The translations under genes and the position numbers were made by a program. A stretch of 64,000 nucleotides of DNA from a bacterium (lineage in GTDB: Bacteria; Bdellovibrionota; Bdellovibrionia; Bdellovibrionales; Bdellovibrionaceae), in the NCBI GenBank assembly GCA_019752925.1, contig JAIELP010000004.1, forward strand, positions 392,258 to 456,257, read 5' to 3'. A model generated the notes under the pieces. The model worked only from the letters and a program-made list of their open reading frames with translations, made no database searches and had not been told where the DNA came from. Position 1 is the stretch's first letter; the number at the start of each line of letters is the position of its first letter. Shown here one piece after another: positions 1 to 9,320 of this stretch.

Positions 1-79
1 GAGCCTAACAACGGATAACGAATAAGAGTATCGATGGACCACATCAGAGTGCCTAGAATAATGAATAAAAAACCCACAA
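1..79 (-). CDS. Partial EamA/DMT-type transporter, N-terminus only
   Basis: Not in the ORF track because it is cut by the left edge. The reverse strand reads open from a TTG at 79 to position 1, giving about 26 residues with a hydrophobic start (VFLFIILGTLMWSIDTLIRY). A purine-rich AAGGGG lies just upstream of the TTG; an ATG at 44 is an alternative start. The pattern of a first membrane helix followed by W-x-x-D-x-L-x-R-x-P resembles the opening of EamA-family drug/metabolite exporters. That match is from memory, on very few residues. It would be transcribed divergently from the DUF1993 gene, with the shared promoter region in 80-175. Confidence 0.4.
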
Positions 80-175
80 TTTCCCCTTACTGATAGGCGT
101 TGTAGTACAAAGCTATAACATTGTAAATAGCCCTGATTTAACTTAGTATTTGTAAGCCCAACAACAGGAGAAATT

Positions 176-679
176 ATGAATAAAAAATTCGTAGAACAAT
201 ATATTAAAATGCTTAACAATTTAGACGGTCTTTTAGTTAAAGCAGCAGCGCATGCTGATGCTAACAAATTTGATGTAAACAACTTTGTGACGGACAGATT
301 GGCTGTTGATATGTTGCCATTTGCTCGCCAAATTCAGATTGCATGTGATACTGCTAAATTAGCGGTTGCAAGCTTTAGTTTTTCAGAGGCTCCTAAATTT
401 GAAGACAATGAAAAAACAATCGCTGAATTGCGCGAAAGAATCAAAAAGACTTTAGACTTTTTAAAATCAAAAGTAGAAGCCGACTTTTCTAAGTTTAAAG
501 ATGCGAAGTATGCACCTTTTTGGGCCAATGGAATGTGGTTGGATGGTGAATCATATTTTTATGAGCACGCTATGCCTAACTTTTACTTCCATGTACAAAC
601 CGCCTATGCAATTTTAAGAACTCGCGGTGTAAATGTAGGAAAAGCCGATTACATCGGAGCTTTAAACTTTCAAAAGTAA
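176..679 (+). CDS. DUF1993 family protein
   Basis: A cytosolic protein of 167 residues with no signal peptide. The sequence fits the DUF1993 family: a conserved central stretch around DMLPFARQIQIACD (about residues 46-60), an acidic FEDNEKTIAELRERI segment (about 83-97) and a C-terminal HAMPNFYFHVQTAY. Family members are predicted helical bundles of the DinB-like type, and their biochemical role is unknown. The start is an ATG preceded by AGGAG, seven bases away. It stands alone: the left neighbour is divergent and the topoisomerase operon begins 232 bases downstream, so it is probably a single-gene unit. Family assignment is good; function is not known. Confidence 0.75.
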   Translation: MNKKFVEQYIKMLNNLDGLLVKAAAHADANKFDVNNFVTDRLAVDMLPFARQIQIACDTAKLAVASFSFSEAPKFEDNEKTIAELRERIKKTLDFLKSKVEADFSKFKDAKYAPFWANGMWLDGESYFYEHAMPNFYFHVQTAYAILRTRGVNVGKADYIGALNFQK

Positions 680-766
680 TAAAAATTAGCCTCATTTAAA
701 AGCTAATCAGTCTAAAAAATATTAAAAAGTAAGCATTACAACGCTTTAACGCGTCGCGGATGCGTG

Positions 767-788
767 GAGGGCTTGATTTTAAGTCCTC
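767..788 (+). terminator. Hairpin downstream of the DUF1993 gene
   Basis: GAGGGCTT and AAGTCCTC form an 8-bp stem with one G-U pair around a GATTTT loop. Only a short T stretch follows, so it is at best a weak terminator. It sits in a locally GC-richer patch of the 232-bp gap before top6B. The rest of that gap (to 911) holds A- and T-runs and no convincing gene. Confidence 0.3.
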
Positions 789-911
789 TTTACCCCTTGA
801 ATGAAAAGGTAAATAACTGAAATTGACCTTCAGATACATGCTTTTTTCGCTAAAAAATGTGAGAAAAACATCATTTTTTGAAGGTTTTTTTGACCTAAAA
901 AGGGGTTTTAA

Positions 912-2627
912 GTGAGCAAAATCACCAAAAGTAGTACCGCAGAGTATTTTGCAAAGAATCTACAGCAGGTGGGGTTTTCTTCTCCATTAAAAGCTGTTTT
1001 AACAACTTTAAAAGAAGCTGTAGATAATTCTCTAGATGCATGTGAACAGCATGAAATATTACCTGAACTTGAGGTTGAAGTAACTAAGGTTGGCGTAGGT
1101 TCTACAAAAAATACAGATTTAATTAAAATTGTAGTTGAAGATAATGGTCCCGGGATTGAAGCCGATGATCTGGCTAAAGTTTTCGGTGAATACTTAGCAT
1201 CTTCTAAGTTTGGCCGTGGGCAATGTTCTCGCGGACAACAAGGTATTGGTATTTCGGCAGCAACAACTTGGGCACAGATGACTAATGCTAAAGGTGTGCA
1301 GGTTATATCGAAAACCAAAGGTATGCGTAAAGCTATATCGGCGCAAGTTGACGTAGATATCAAAACTAATACCGGTATTTTACGTAATAAAGAAATGATC
1401 GACTGGAAAAATAAAAGCAACGGAGTACGCGTTGAATTTTTAATGGATGGTCGTATTCAATTAAACGGTGACGGTGGTTTGTTAACATATATTGAGGGGA
1501 CTGTTTTATTAAATCCTCACGTAACTGTTAAGTATAAATTAGCAGATGCGGACTGGGTAAAAACGGAACGCGTAAGTAACGTAACTCCTGAAATTCCGGA
1601 AGCTACTTTACCGCATCCACATACATTTAAATTAGGTGAGTTCATCACTCACTCTCATTTATATGGTAAAATTTCTTTATCTAAATTTTTAAAAACAGGT
1701 TTTTCCCGTATTTCAGATCAATCTATTAAAGATTTTATCAAAGCTGGAATGCCAAAAGCTTTGGCTGATAAAACTTTAACTTCAATGAGCGAAGAAGACT
1801 TCAAAAAAGTTTTCCAAGCCATTCAGGCTACACAGCTAATGGCTCCTTCTACAAAATCAGTTTTAACTGTAGGTGAAGAAGCTCTTTCTAAATCGATTAA
1901 TCGTTTAGGTCAGGTCGATTTCTTCTCAGTTATGACAAGAAAGCCGACTATTTGTGACTTTAAACCTGTGGTGGTAGAAGTTGCTTTGGCGCGTTTTGTA
2001 AATCGTGGTGCTGAAGATCAGCCAGTTCAATTATTACGTTTTGCCAATCGTGTTCCATTGCAATTTGATAAATCAGGTTGTGCAATTACTTGGGCTATTG
2101 AAAGCGTAAACTGGAAATCATACGGTTTGGCTCAACCTAAGGATTCATTACCACTGGGTTCTTATGTATTCGCGGTTTCGGTTGTATCGCCATTTATTAA
2201 ATTTAAAAATGCATCAAAAGAAACAATCGATGCTTCCGATGAATTAGTTGAAGAAATCCGTCGTGCCTTAATGCAAGCCGGACAAAAACTTTCACGTCAT
2301 ATTAAACATGAAATGAAAGAGGCTGATTTAGAAAGAAAATTAGCTCACATTGAGCAATTCGGTCCGATTTTAGTAGAAAAACTGGTTTTAATTGCTGAAG
2401 CCAATGATTCACGCCGTAAAAAAGCCGAAGATGGTCTTAAGAAAATTTTAGGTCGTGATTCTGAAGCTGCGATGAGTGATTTAGAAGATGCTCAATCAAA
2501 ACTGGCAGAGCAAAAGAAAAAGCAGGCTAAGATTACCGGCGAAGAGGGCGAAGAAGTTGTAGAAACTTCTGAAGACACGGCTGAAGAACAGTCTAAAAAA
2601 ACTGAAACTAAGAAAACTAAAAAGTAG
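912..2627 (+). CDS. top6B: DNA topoisomerase VI subunit B (ATPase subunit)
   Basis: This is the ATP-driven gate of a type IIB topoisomerase. The GHKL ATPase domain fills about residues 1-230: the N-box reads EAVDNSLDACE, followed by DNGPGI, and the ATP-lid glycines lie in SRGQQGIGIS. An H2TH-type segment follows, ending in the family motif APSTKSVLTVGEEAL (about 315-329). The transducer domain carries RFANRVPLQFD (about 377-387), which in archaeal enzymes contains the lysine-bearing loop that contacts ATP. The last 50 or so residues are a charged Lys/Glu tail, which I do not recognise. The start is GTG with AGGGG six bases upstream. The gene ends six bases before top6A, so the two subunits are co-expressed. 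Topo VI is characteristic of archaea and plants and sporadic in bacteria. Confidence 0.93.
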   Translation: MSKITKSSTAEYFAKNLQQVGFSSPLKAVLTTLKEAVDNSLDACEQHEILPELEVEVTKVGVGSTKNTDLIKIVVEDNGPGIEADDLAKVFGEYLASSKFGRGQCSRGQQGIGISAATTWAQMTNAKGVQVISKTKGMRKAISAQVDVDIKTNTGILRNKEMIDWKNKSNGVRVEFLMDGRIQLNGDGGLLTYIEGTVLLNPHVTVKYKLADADWVKTERVSNVTPEIPEATLPHPHTFKLGEFITHSHLYGKISLSKFLKTGFSRISDQSIKDFIKAGMPKALADKTLTSMSEEDFKKVFQAIQATQLMAPSTKSVLTVGEEALSKSINRLGQVDFFSVMTRKPTICDFKPVVVEVALARFVNRGAEDQPVQLLRFANRVPLQFDKSGCAITWAIESVNWKSYGLAQPKDSLPLGSYVFAVSVVSPFIKFKNASKETIDASDELVEEIRRALMQAGQKLSRHIKHEMKEADLERKLAHIEQFGPILVEKLVLIAEANDSRRKKAEDGLKKILGRDSEAAMSDLEDAQSKLAEQKKKQAKITGEEGEEVVETSEDTAEEQSKKTETKKTKK

Positions 2628-2633
2628 GTAAGC

Positions 2634-3794
2634 ATGGCCTTATTAAAAGTACGTGAACTTAATTTAAATATACCAAAAGAAGCAAAAGCTTTAGCTGAAA
2701 GAATGCTGAAGGATCTTGAGAGCTCAAGACGTCCATATTTAGAAGCGGTTAAAACTTCTTTAGACAATTCAGAATATAATTCAAAAGTGGGTTTCTTAAC
2801 TCCAGGTGATAAAGTTGTAAGAACCGAATTAAACGTATCATCAGTTCAGAAATTAGCCCGCGTTGTATTTATGTTAGAAATTCTTCTGCGCAATTTAGAT
2901 ATCGGCGCAGTCAATACGAAGCGTGAATTGTACTATATCTGTAAAGGTTTAATTAAAGGTAACGCCCGTTATAAACCTTTAGATTTTGAAGACCAAACTG
3001 AATCGGACAGTATTATCGATTTTATTGGTGATATGCTTGAAGCTTACCGTGAAGAATTAAACTGTTACGCCAATGACCGCGGCGGACAAACTTACTCGCA
3101 ACAATTAGTTGTGACGGAAGCTTTACCTGATGGCGACAAAGCTACAGTTGATTTATCAACTCTGGGTACGTCTCCGTTTCAGCCTAAGAACAGACCTCAG
3201 TCTTTAAAACTTAAAGCTAAAAAGAAAATTGATTTCTGCTTGGTGGTTGAGTCGGAAGGTACGGCGGGTACCCTGCAATCTATGGGTTTCACTAAGCGTA
3301 ACAACTGTATTTTAATGGGTGCTCAAGGTGTTCCATCAAACGGTGTGCGTGGTTGGTGTAAATTGATTGAAAACCAATTAGACGTTCCAATGTATTTCTT
3401 CGGAGATCTGGATGCGTACACCATTCAAAATATCTTCAGAACTTTAAAAGCCGGTTCGGCCGCTTCGTTAATTCGTAACAGTGATTTCAGTGCGCCTAAT
3501 GTAAGATTCTTGGGAGTTTTACCTGGCGACGTAAAGAAGTATGATCTTCACACTTATAAAGTAAAAGAAAATGACGTAGCTGATGCAAGATCATTGAAAA
3601 AAGCTAAAGATGCTTTAGAAAACGACCCATTCTTTAAAGATAAAAAGAATAAAGATTTATCTGATATTTTAAGATGGCTTATTAAAGAAAAAGTACGTTG
3701 TGAGCAGCAAAGTTACTTCATGGTTGATCCTAAAGATCCAATCAAAACAGAAAAAATCATTTTAGAAAAAATTAAAAAGGGCGATTACGTTTAA
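2634..3794 (+). CDS. top6A: DNA topoisomerase VI subunit A (Spo11-like)
   Basis: This subunit cuts both DNA strands through a tyrosine in a 5Y-CAP winged-helix domain. That motif is visible as TKRELYY at about residues 95-101; by alignment with Spo11 the second tyrosine should be catalytic. The TOPRIM metal site follows: the glutamate in VVESEGT (near 206) and the acidic pair in FGDLDAY (near 258). The 386-residue length fits archaeal Top6A. It begins six bases after top6B and is followed after two bases by a MAPEG gene, so all three probably share one transcript. With both the nuclease and ATPase motifs intact, I infer an active A2B2 enzyme. No gyrase or topo IV gene is visible here. Confidence 0.92.
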   Translation: MALLKVRELNLNIPKEAKALAERMLKDLESSRRPYLEAVKTSLDNSEYNSKVGFLTPGDKVVRTELNVSSVQKLARVVFMLEILLRNLDIGAVNTKRELYYICKGLIKGNARYKPLDFEDQTESDSIIDFIGDMLEAYREELNCYANDRGGQTYSQQLVVTEALPDGDKATVDLSTLGTSPFQPKNRPQSLKLKAKKKIDFCLVVESEGTAGTLQSMGFTKRNNCILMGAQGVPSNGVRGWCKLIENQLDVPMYFFGDLDAYTIQNIFRTLKAGSAASLIRNSDFSAPNVRFLGVLPGDVKKYDLHTYKVKENDVADARSLKKAKDALENDPFFKDKKNKDLSDILRWLIKEKVRCEQQSYFMVDPKDPIKTEKIILEKIKKGDYV

Positions 3795-3796
3795 TT

Positions 3797-4225
3797 ATGC
3801 AAAATGAAAACAAGCTTCTGCTCGCAATAGTTGTGCTGGGGGCTTGGACTATGTTTATGTGGTTTTGGATGTACTATACGCGCATTCCTGCCATTTTAAA
3901 AATGAAACTTAAGTTAGATCCCAAGGCGGCCAGAGGAGAGCAGATGAATTCATTACCTGCTCAGGTAAGATGGAAGGCCGACAATTACAATCATTTATTT
4001 GAGCAACCCACGTTATTCTATGCAGTCGTTTTAGTATTGTTTTTGCTTCGAGATTCGAGTGACTGGGCCGTATATTTAGCGTGGTCTTATGTGGTTATCA
4101 GAATTTTACACAGTTTAGTTCAGGCTATAATAAATAAAATTGAATTACGATTCAGTTTATTCGTTCTTTCAAGCTTAAGTTTGATTGGATTAATTGTGAA
4201 GAGCTTGTTTCTCATCTTTAAATAA
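3797..4225 (+). CDS. MAPEG family membrane protein
   Basis: An integral membrane protein of 142 residues with four hydrophobic segments. The MAPEG pattern is visible in the first cytosolic loop: an arginine-rich stretch, then RWKADNYNHLFEQPTLFYAVVLVL, in which the N-x-x-E-x-P-x-x-F arrangement is typical. MAPEG proteins include glutathione-dependent enzymes, but many bacterial members have no assigned substrate. Its start lies two bases after the top6A stop, so it is read with the topoisomerase operon. No functional link is obvious and this may be simple co-transcription. A terminator follows. Confidence 0.75.
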   Translation: MQNENKLLLAIVVLGAWTMFMWFWMYYTRIPAILKMKLKLDPKAARGEQMNSLPAQVRWKADNYNHLFEQPTLFYAVVLVLFLLRDSSDWAVYLAWSYVVIRILHSLVQAIINKIELRFSLFVLSSLSLIGLIVKSLFLIFK

Positions 4226-4230
4226 AAAAA

Positions 4231-4249
4231 GGGATGCTGTGTGCATCCC
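4231..4249. terminator. Bidirectional terminator between MAPEG and YceI genes
   Basis: GGGATGC and GCATCCC form a perfect 7-bp stem with a five-base loop. A seven-base A-run lies on the left and a T/A-rich stretch on the right. It sits between two converging genes and can serve both strands. Confidence 0.75.
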
Positions 4250-4275
4250 TTAAATAAGTAAATTTTAAATCTTAA

Positions 4276-4872
4276 TTACTTAGTTTTAACGTTTAATTCA
4301 ACTTTGATATTGTCTTGAATTAATTTGTCGCCCAAAGCAGAAACGGCTTTAAATTTACCAGAGTTGTAAATGATATCGTACTGAGTGCGGTCTTTAATTT
4401 CAGTAGCCGCTGAAGCAGCAAAGCCTTTTCCTTCTTTAGTGATTGATGCAGCAAAAACTTCTTTGTGTGTTTTACCTTTAATAGTTAAATCACCAGTGAT
4501 TTTGTGTGTTGGATCGCCAGCTTTACCACCTTTGATTGATTCAACTTTAGTAATTTTGAATGTGCCTTCTTTAAATTTTTCTACGTCAAAGAAATCTGGA
4601 GATTTTAAGTGGCCTTCTAATTTAGGTGAGTCGCCAGTTTTTAAAGAAGTCATATCGATTACGAATTCTCCGCCAACTAATTCTTCGCCTTTTAATTCTA
4701 CTGAGCCGGATTTAATAGTTAAATCTCCAGCATGGCTTTTTCCTACTCCATAGCCAGTCCATTTAAGAGAACCAGTTACATCCATTTTTACTGCTGCTTT
4801 AGCATCTTTTTTTCCAGCAGCAAAAGACATTGAGGCAACTAAGGCCATCGCGATTATAATAAGTTTTTTCAT
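4276..4872 (-). CDS. YceI family periplasmic protein
   Basis: The precursor has 198 residues with a clear signal peptide (MKKLIIIAMALVASMSFA, cleavage after ASMSFA). The mature part fits the YceI lipocalin-like beta-barrel: a tryptophan-bearing first strand, a central FVIDMTSL stretch, then HLKSPDFFDVEKFKEGTFKIT and a late DLTIKGKTHKE. YceI proteins bind polyisoprenoid or amphiphilic lipids in the periplasm; the ligand here is not known. The gene is transcribed alone. It faces the MAPEG gene across a terminator and diverges from the subtilase across a 212-bp spacer that holds the two promoters. Confidence 0.88.
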   Translation of the reverse strand: MKKLIIIAMALVASMSFAAGKKDAKAAVKMDVTGSLKWTGYGVGKSHAGDLTIKSGSVELKGEELVGGEFVIDMTSLKTGDSPKLEGHLKSPDFFDVEKFKEGTFKITKVESIKGGKAGDPTHKITGDLTIKGKTHKEVFAASITKEGKGFAASAATEIKDRTQYDIIYNSGKFKAVSALGDKLIQDNIKVELNVKTK

Positions 4873-5084
4873 ATGACTTCCTTTTCGTTTGTGGTTAACG
4901 CTTATGTAAGCGAGTGTTCAATTTAATCACAAACATGAAGAGTTTTCAAAAGCTGGTCCGGTTATTGTAAGCAAGACAGCAAACTAATGGGTTTTGGGGA
5001 CATTTTAGTCTTTTTGATGGCCTAAATCGCTCAAATGGCCTAAAACCTCAGCACTTATCTTGATTTGTTTAACGGGGGTTATTC

Positions 5085-8000
5085 ATGAAATCAAAAATGA
5101 CGGCTACTTTTGCCGTTTTGTCACTACTGGCCTTAACATCTGCTTGTACACGTAATAATAATTTAAACCCGCTTATGGAGCTTTCGGGCAATATCGTAAG
5201 TACTCGCTCGCAGAATTCAACTCAGTTTATAGCTATTGTTAAACTTAAGACTCCGGCTTTATTAGAAACTGCAAAAGTACAAAATGGTCGTACTGTTGTA
5301 GATGAAAAACAATTAGCGGAAGTAACTAAAGAGCAAGATGCAGTGATAGCTTCATTAAAGGCTTTATCTTCAGAAGTACAAATTGTTTACCGTTATAAAA
5401 TGGTTCTAAATGCTGTTGCTGTTTTAGCTCCGGTTTCTTTGGAAGAAAAAATCAAAGAACATGGATTAGTGGCTTACCAAGAGGGTAGCTTTGAAAAACC
5501 AATTACTTTTGCTTTAAGTAATTCAGTAACAGCACCTGTTTTTGCTGAAAGAAATTCTTCTAAGTTTATTGGTGCGGCTGCTTTGAACTCAATTGGCATC
5601 ACGGGTAAAGGTATGAAGGTTGGTGTTATCGATACCGGTATTGACTACACTCACGCGATGTTTAAAGGTGCGGGAACTTCGGCCGCTTACGAAGAAATTG
5701 ATCCTTCGGAGCCTAATGCCGCTTTCCCGAATGCTAAAGTTGTAGGTGGTATTGATTTAGTGGGTACTGAGTACAATGCAGCCTCTCCGGATTTTGCTAA
5801 ACATATTCCTAAACCAGACATGAATCCGATTGATGAGGCCGGTCACGGTACTCACGTTGCGGGAACTGTTGCAGGTATCGGTGACGGCATTAATACTTAT
5901 AATGGTATGGCTCCGGATGCAGATTTACATGCCATTAAAGTTTTCGGTGCTAATGGCTCAACAAGTGATTCAGTAGTAATTGCAGCTTTAGAATACTCAG
6001 CAGATCCAAATGCTGACGGCAAAACAGATGACCAATTGGACGTTGTTAATTTATCTTTAGGTAGTAGTTACGGCAACCCACATATTCTTTACGCTGAAGC
6101 TATTAAAAATTTAGTAGATGGCGGTACAGTAGTTGTGGCTTCTGCGGGTAACTCTGGTCACCAAAACTATATTGTAGGTGCTCCGGGTACTTCTGATGCG
6201 GCTCTTTCTGTTGCAGCTTCTGTTGATAATGGTGATCACTTATGGAGATTTGACGCTTCAAGATTTAACTTCAATTCTGAAATTCTTTTGGTTGAAGCAA
6301 TTGAAGCAGCAACTTCTAAAAAAATTGCAGACGCAGGAGTGGTATCAGGAAAAATCGTTCATATCGGTACAGCTGCAGAAGAGTTAACAGAGGAGCAAAA
6401 AGCAGCTGTTAAAGGTAATGTGGCTTTAATCGACCGCGGTGTTGTTAACTTTAACGACAAAATTAAGCGCGCAGCCGCGGCTGGTGCTGTTGGTGTGGTT
6501 GTAGCTAACAATAAAGAGGGTACTCCTTTTGTTATGGGAACAACGGATAAGTTTGAAATTCCTGCGATTATGATCACTTTGGCTGATGCCAATAAAGTTA
6601 AAGCTAATATGAAAATTTCAGCTGTAACTTTTGACTTCAAAACGAGCGCTAAAATTGAAAAACCGGAATTGATTGATACTTTGACAGATTTCACATCAAA
6701 AGGTCCGCGATCAATTGACGGATTTATTAAACCAGAAATTTCAGCACCTGGTGAAAATGTAATTTCAGCTGCTATGGGTGGCGGTGCTGAAGCCGTTCAG
6801 ATGTCGGGTACCTCAATGGCGGCTCCGCATATGGCCGGTGTTATGGCTTTAGTTAAGCAAGCTCATAAAAATTTAACAGCTGCTGAATTAAAATCTATCG
6901 TAATGGGTACATCAAAAACTATAGGTGAAAAAGGCGAGCGTTATGCAATCAGTATGCAGGGTTCTGGCCGTATTCAAGCTGATAAAGCTGCTGCAAGTAA
7001 AATTATAGTTGTTGAGCCATCATTATCTTTAGGTGAAGTGGCTATTGAAAGTAAAAAAGCTATTCGCCGCCAATTAACAGTTAAAAACTTATCAGCTGAG
7101 AAGTTAACTTTAAGTGTTGAATTTGAAGGTAACGGCTTTATTTCAATGTCGGCTGATCCACAATTAGTTTTAGAAGCTAATAGCACAAAAGCTGTTTCTG
7201 TAAATTTAGTTTTAGATGCAGCTAATATGGGTTCTGAAAAAATCCGCGAAATGGACGGCTGGGTTAAGTTAATGGATGGTAAAGAAGAAGTTTACCGTGT
7301 TCCGGTTTTAGCAGTAGCTCACAAATTGGCAGCTCTTGAGGCTCAAGGTTTGGTTGTGAACTCAACTTCTGAGTTAGACTCTGCGGGTGCTTCTGCGGAA
7401 TTAACTCTTAAAAACTTAAATGCAAACGCTGGAGAAGCTTTATTGTTCAACTTAATAGGAAAAGATGAGCGTAAACCAAAAGCCAACTCATTCATGACCT
7501 CTGACTGTGACTTACAATCAGCAGGTTATAAATTAGTAAGCCGTAAAAACAGCCGTGGTAAAGATGAAACTGTTTTGCAGGTGGCAGTTAAGTTATTTAA
7601 ACCTATGACCACATGGCATGCATGTGACATCAGCTTATTAATTGACTCAAATAATGATGGCGTGGCTGAGCAGGAATTATTAGGTTCCAGTCTTAGCAGT
7701 ATTCCAGGACAAAACTCCTCTGAATTTGCGACAACTTTAATTGACGCAGCTAAAGCTCGTGAAATCCGCAAAGACTATGAAAAGTTAGTTGCTGATGCCA
7801 AAGGCGACACCACTAAATTAGCAGAGCTAAAAGGTGCTGAAGACTACAGTGATGCTTTGTTGGATCAAAAAGGTTTAAAGCTTTACAACAACTCGACAGT
7901 TGTAGTGTTAGAGATTTCTGCCGATAAGCTGGCGTTAACAGCTGATGGCGCTTTGGCATTTAAAGTACTTGTTACTCATAATGAACAAAGCACTGTGGAG

Positions 8001-8249
8001 TTTGACGACTACTTAAGTTCAACTGTTAAATCTGATATGAGAATTTCTCTTAAAAAAGAAGATCAGTCTTTTGTGGATCTTCCGGAGGCTATCACTTTAA
8101 CAGGTGCGGCTGAACAAAAGGTAGAATTAACTAAAGGTGAAGGTCGTGAAAAATTATTAGTGTTATTGCCTAATAACAAATTCTCGCTTTCTAATTTACA
8201 TGAAGATTCTCAGTCTCAGATTTTGACGCCGGTTTATTTAGTTAAATAA
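5085..8249 (+). CDS. Large S8 (subtilisin-like) serine protease, probable lipoprotein, with PA domain
   Basis: The 1054-residue precursor has a lipoprotein-type signal (LLALTSAC, cysteine 21). A prodomain-like region runs to about residue 150. The catalytic triad is complete: Asp183 in VIDTGID, His254 in GHGTHVAG and Ser577 in MSGTSMAAPHMAG. The roughly 320-residue gap between His and Ser contains a protease-associated (PA) domain at about 390-540, recognisable from GAVGVVVANN. This is the C5a-peptidase/lactocepin-like layout. About 400 further residues look like Ig/Fn3-type beta domains. I infer a surface- or periplasm-anchored protease. The gene stands alone with an intrinsic terminator behind it. 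The substrate is unknown; degradation of prey or environmental protein is plausible. Confidence 0.9.
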   Translation: MKSKMTATFAVLSLLALTSACTRNNNLNPLMELSGNIVSTRSQNSTQFIAIVKLKTPALLETAKVQNGRTVVDEKQLAEVTKEQDAVIASLKALSSEVQIVYRYKMVLNAVAVLAPVSLEEKIKEHGLVAYQEGSFEKPITFALSNSVTAPVFAERNSSKFIGAAALNSIGITGKGMKVGVIDTGIDYTHAMFKGAGTSAAYEEIDPSEPNAAFPNAKVVGGIDLVGTEYNAASPDFAKHIPKPDMNPIDEAGHGTHVAGTVAGIGDGINTYNGMAPDADLHAIKVFGANGSTSDSVVIAALEYSADPNADGKTDDQLDVVNLSLGSSYGNPHILYAEAIKNLVDGGTVVVASAGNSGHQNYIVGAPGTSDAALSVAASVDNGDHLWRFDASRFNFNSEILLVEAIEAATSKKIADAGVVSGKIVHIGTAAEELTEEQKAAVKGNVALIDRGVVNFNDKIKRAAAAGAVGVVVANNKEGTPFVMGTTDKFEIPAIMITLADANKVKANMKISAVTFDFKTSAKIEKPELIDTLTDFTSKGPRSIDGFIKPEISAPGENVISAAMGGGAEAVQMSGTSMAAPHMAGVMALVKQAHKNLTAAELKSIVMGTSKTIGEKGERYAISMQGSGRIQADKAAASKIIVVEPSLSLGEVAIESKKAIRRQLTVKNLSAEKLTLSVEFEGNGFISMSADPQLVLEANSTKAVSVNLVLDAANMGSEKIREMDGWVKLMDGKEEVYRVPVLAVAHKLAALEAQGLVVNSTSELDSAGASAELTLKNLNANAGEALLFNLIGKDERKPKANSFMTSDCDLQSAGYKLVSRKNSRGKDETVLQVAVKLFKPMTTWHACDISLLIDSNNDGVAEQELLGSSLSSIPGQNSSEFATTLIDAAKAREIRKDYEKLVADAKGDTTKLAELKGAEDYSDALLDQKGLKLYNNSTVVVLEISADKLALTADGALAFKVLVTHNEQSTVEFDDYLSSTVKSDMRISLKKEDQSFVDLPEAITLTGAAEQKVELTKGEGREKLLVLLPNNKFSLSNLHEDSQSQILTPVYLVK

Positions 8250-8275
8250 ATTAAGTTATAAATTTTTATGTATTC

Positions 8276-8299
8276 AAAGCCCTTAGAAATAAGGGCTTT
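8276..8299. terminator. Terminator after the large subtilase
   Basis: AAAGCCCTT and AAGGGCTTT form a 9-bp stem around AGAAAT, followed by a T-run. It lies between the converging subtilase and LysR genes and can act in both directions. Confidence 0.8.
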
Positions 8300-8301
8300 T
8301 T

Positions 8302-9135
8302 TTATAATTCTTTGGATAAATCTTTTAATAATTTTTGAAATTCTTCGACAATAGGTAATTGTGCAATATTCTTGCGCGAGATCAACTTAATTTGACGTTT
8401 AATATTCGGAGTTAATACTAAAATATCTTTTTTAGATACTTGCATGGTCTGTGCTATTCCAAGTGGAACCAAGCCATTGCCGAAGCCTTCATTCACCATT
8501 TGCACAATGGCCGCAAAAGATTCAACGTGCGACCATTCGTAATTTTTTAACTTAGGCTGTTTAGATATTTTATCTTCTGCCGCTTTCCAAGTGCCTGAGC
8601 TTTTTTCGATGGTGATGAGTTTATTTGTTTCATTCTGACATCTTAAAAAAACCAAAGGCTCTTCAAAAATAACATTTGAAACCATTTGTGGATCGTTGCT
8701 GCTAGTGATGCAAAGGCCTAAGTGATATTTGCCGAGCTTTACGTTTTCTTCCACCAACGTACTTCTGTGAACGTGAATTTCGAACTCGACGCCTTTTAAT
8801 TTTTTTGCAGCTAGGCGAATGAGTTTTGGCCCCCAGGAGGCAGCAATTGAGTCCGATATTGCGATTGAGAATTTTTTGATTTCGTTATCGGATTCGAGCT
8901 GTTTCAGATTTTTGAGCTCGGATATTAACAAACGGGCTTTATTTAAGAAGGAAAGGCCCTTGGCGGTGAGGCGAACTCGCCTTCCGTCTGGTTCGATGAG
9001 TTTAAACTTGAGGTCATTCTCGAGCGACTGGATGCGTTTACTGACCGCAGACTGAGTTAAGCGAAGTTGCGCAGCGGCCTCACTTATGGTTCCTGTTCTT
9101 TCTAGGGCTAATAAAGCCTCAATCCCGTCCAACAT
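8302..9135 (-). CDS. LysR family transcriptional regulator
   Basis: This is a 277-residue DNA-binding regulator. The N-terminal winged helix-turn-helix reads GTISEAAAQLRLTQSAVSKRIQSLE (about residues 15-40), the classic LysR pattern. A ligand-binding domain of the periplasmic-binding-protein fold occupies about residues 90-270. It diverges from the aconitase gene across 185 bp. LysR proteins often control a divergent neighbour, so regulation of aconitase is a reasonable inference, but nothing in the sequence proves it and the effector is unknown. Confidence 0.88.
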   Translation of the reverse strand: MLDGIEALLALERTGTISEAAAQLRLTQSAVSKRIQSLENDLKFKLIEPDGRRVRLTAKGLSFLNKARLLISELKNLKQLESDNEIKKFSIAISDSIAASWGPKLIRLAAKKLKGVEFEIHVHRSTLVEENVKLGKYHLGLCITSSNDPQMVSNVIFEEPLVFLRCQNETNKLITIEKSSGTWKAAEDKISKQPKLKNYEWSHVESFAAIVQMVNEGFGNGLVPLGIAQTMQVSKKDILVLTPNIKRQIKLISRKNIAQLPIVEEFQKLLKDLSKEL

Positions 9136-9320
9136 AATCCACTTTCCGTCCCAAAAAAGTGCCAGCTACTTTTTTGCCAACCCTTGGTCCTGATTTATTC
9201 CTTATACTACTACATTATATTCCTATTATTCAATTTTTTCTTTAATGATTTTGGTCGATTATTAGGGTGTAATTGAAAACCAAATAAGAATTAGACTGAA
9301 AATCATCAAAGGAGCCCAGC

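Noticed and set aside
908-1420. 170-residue antisense ORF within top6B
   Set aside because: Opposite strand of a gene with intact catalytic motifs; Ser/Thr/Cys-rich shadow.
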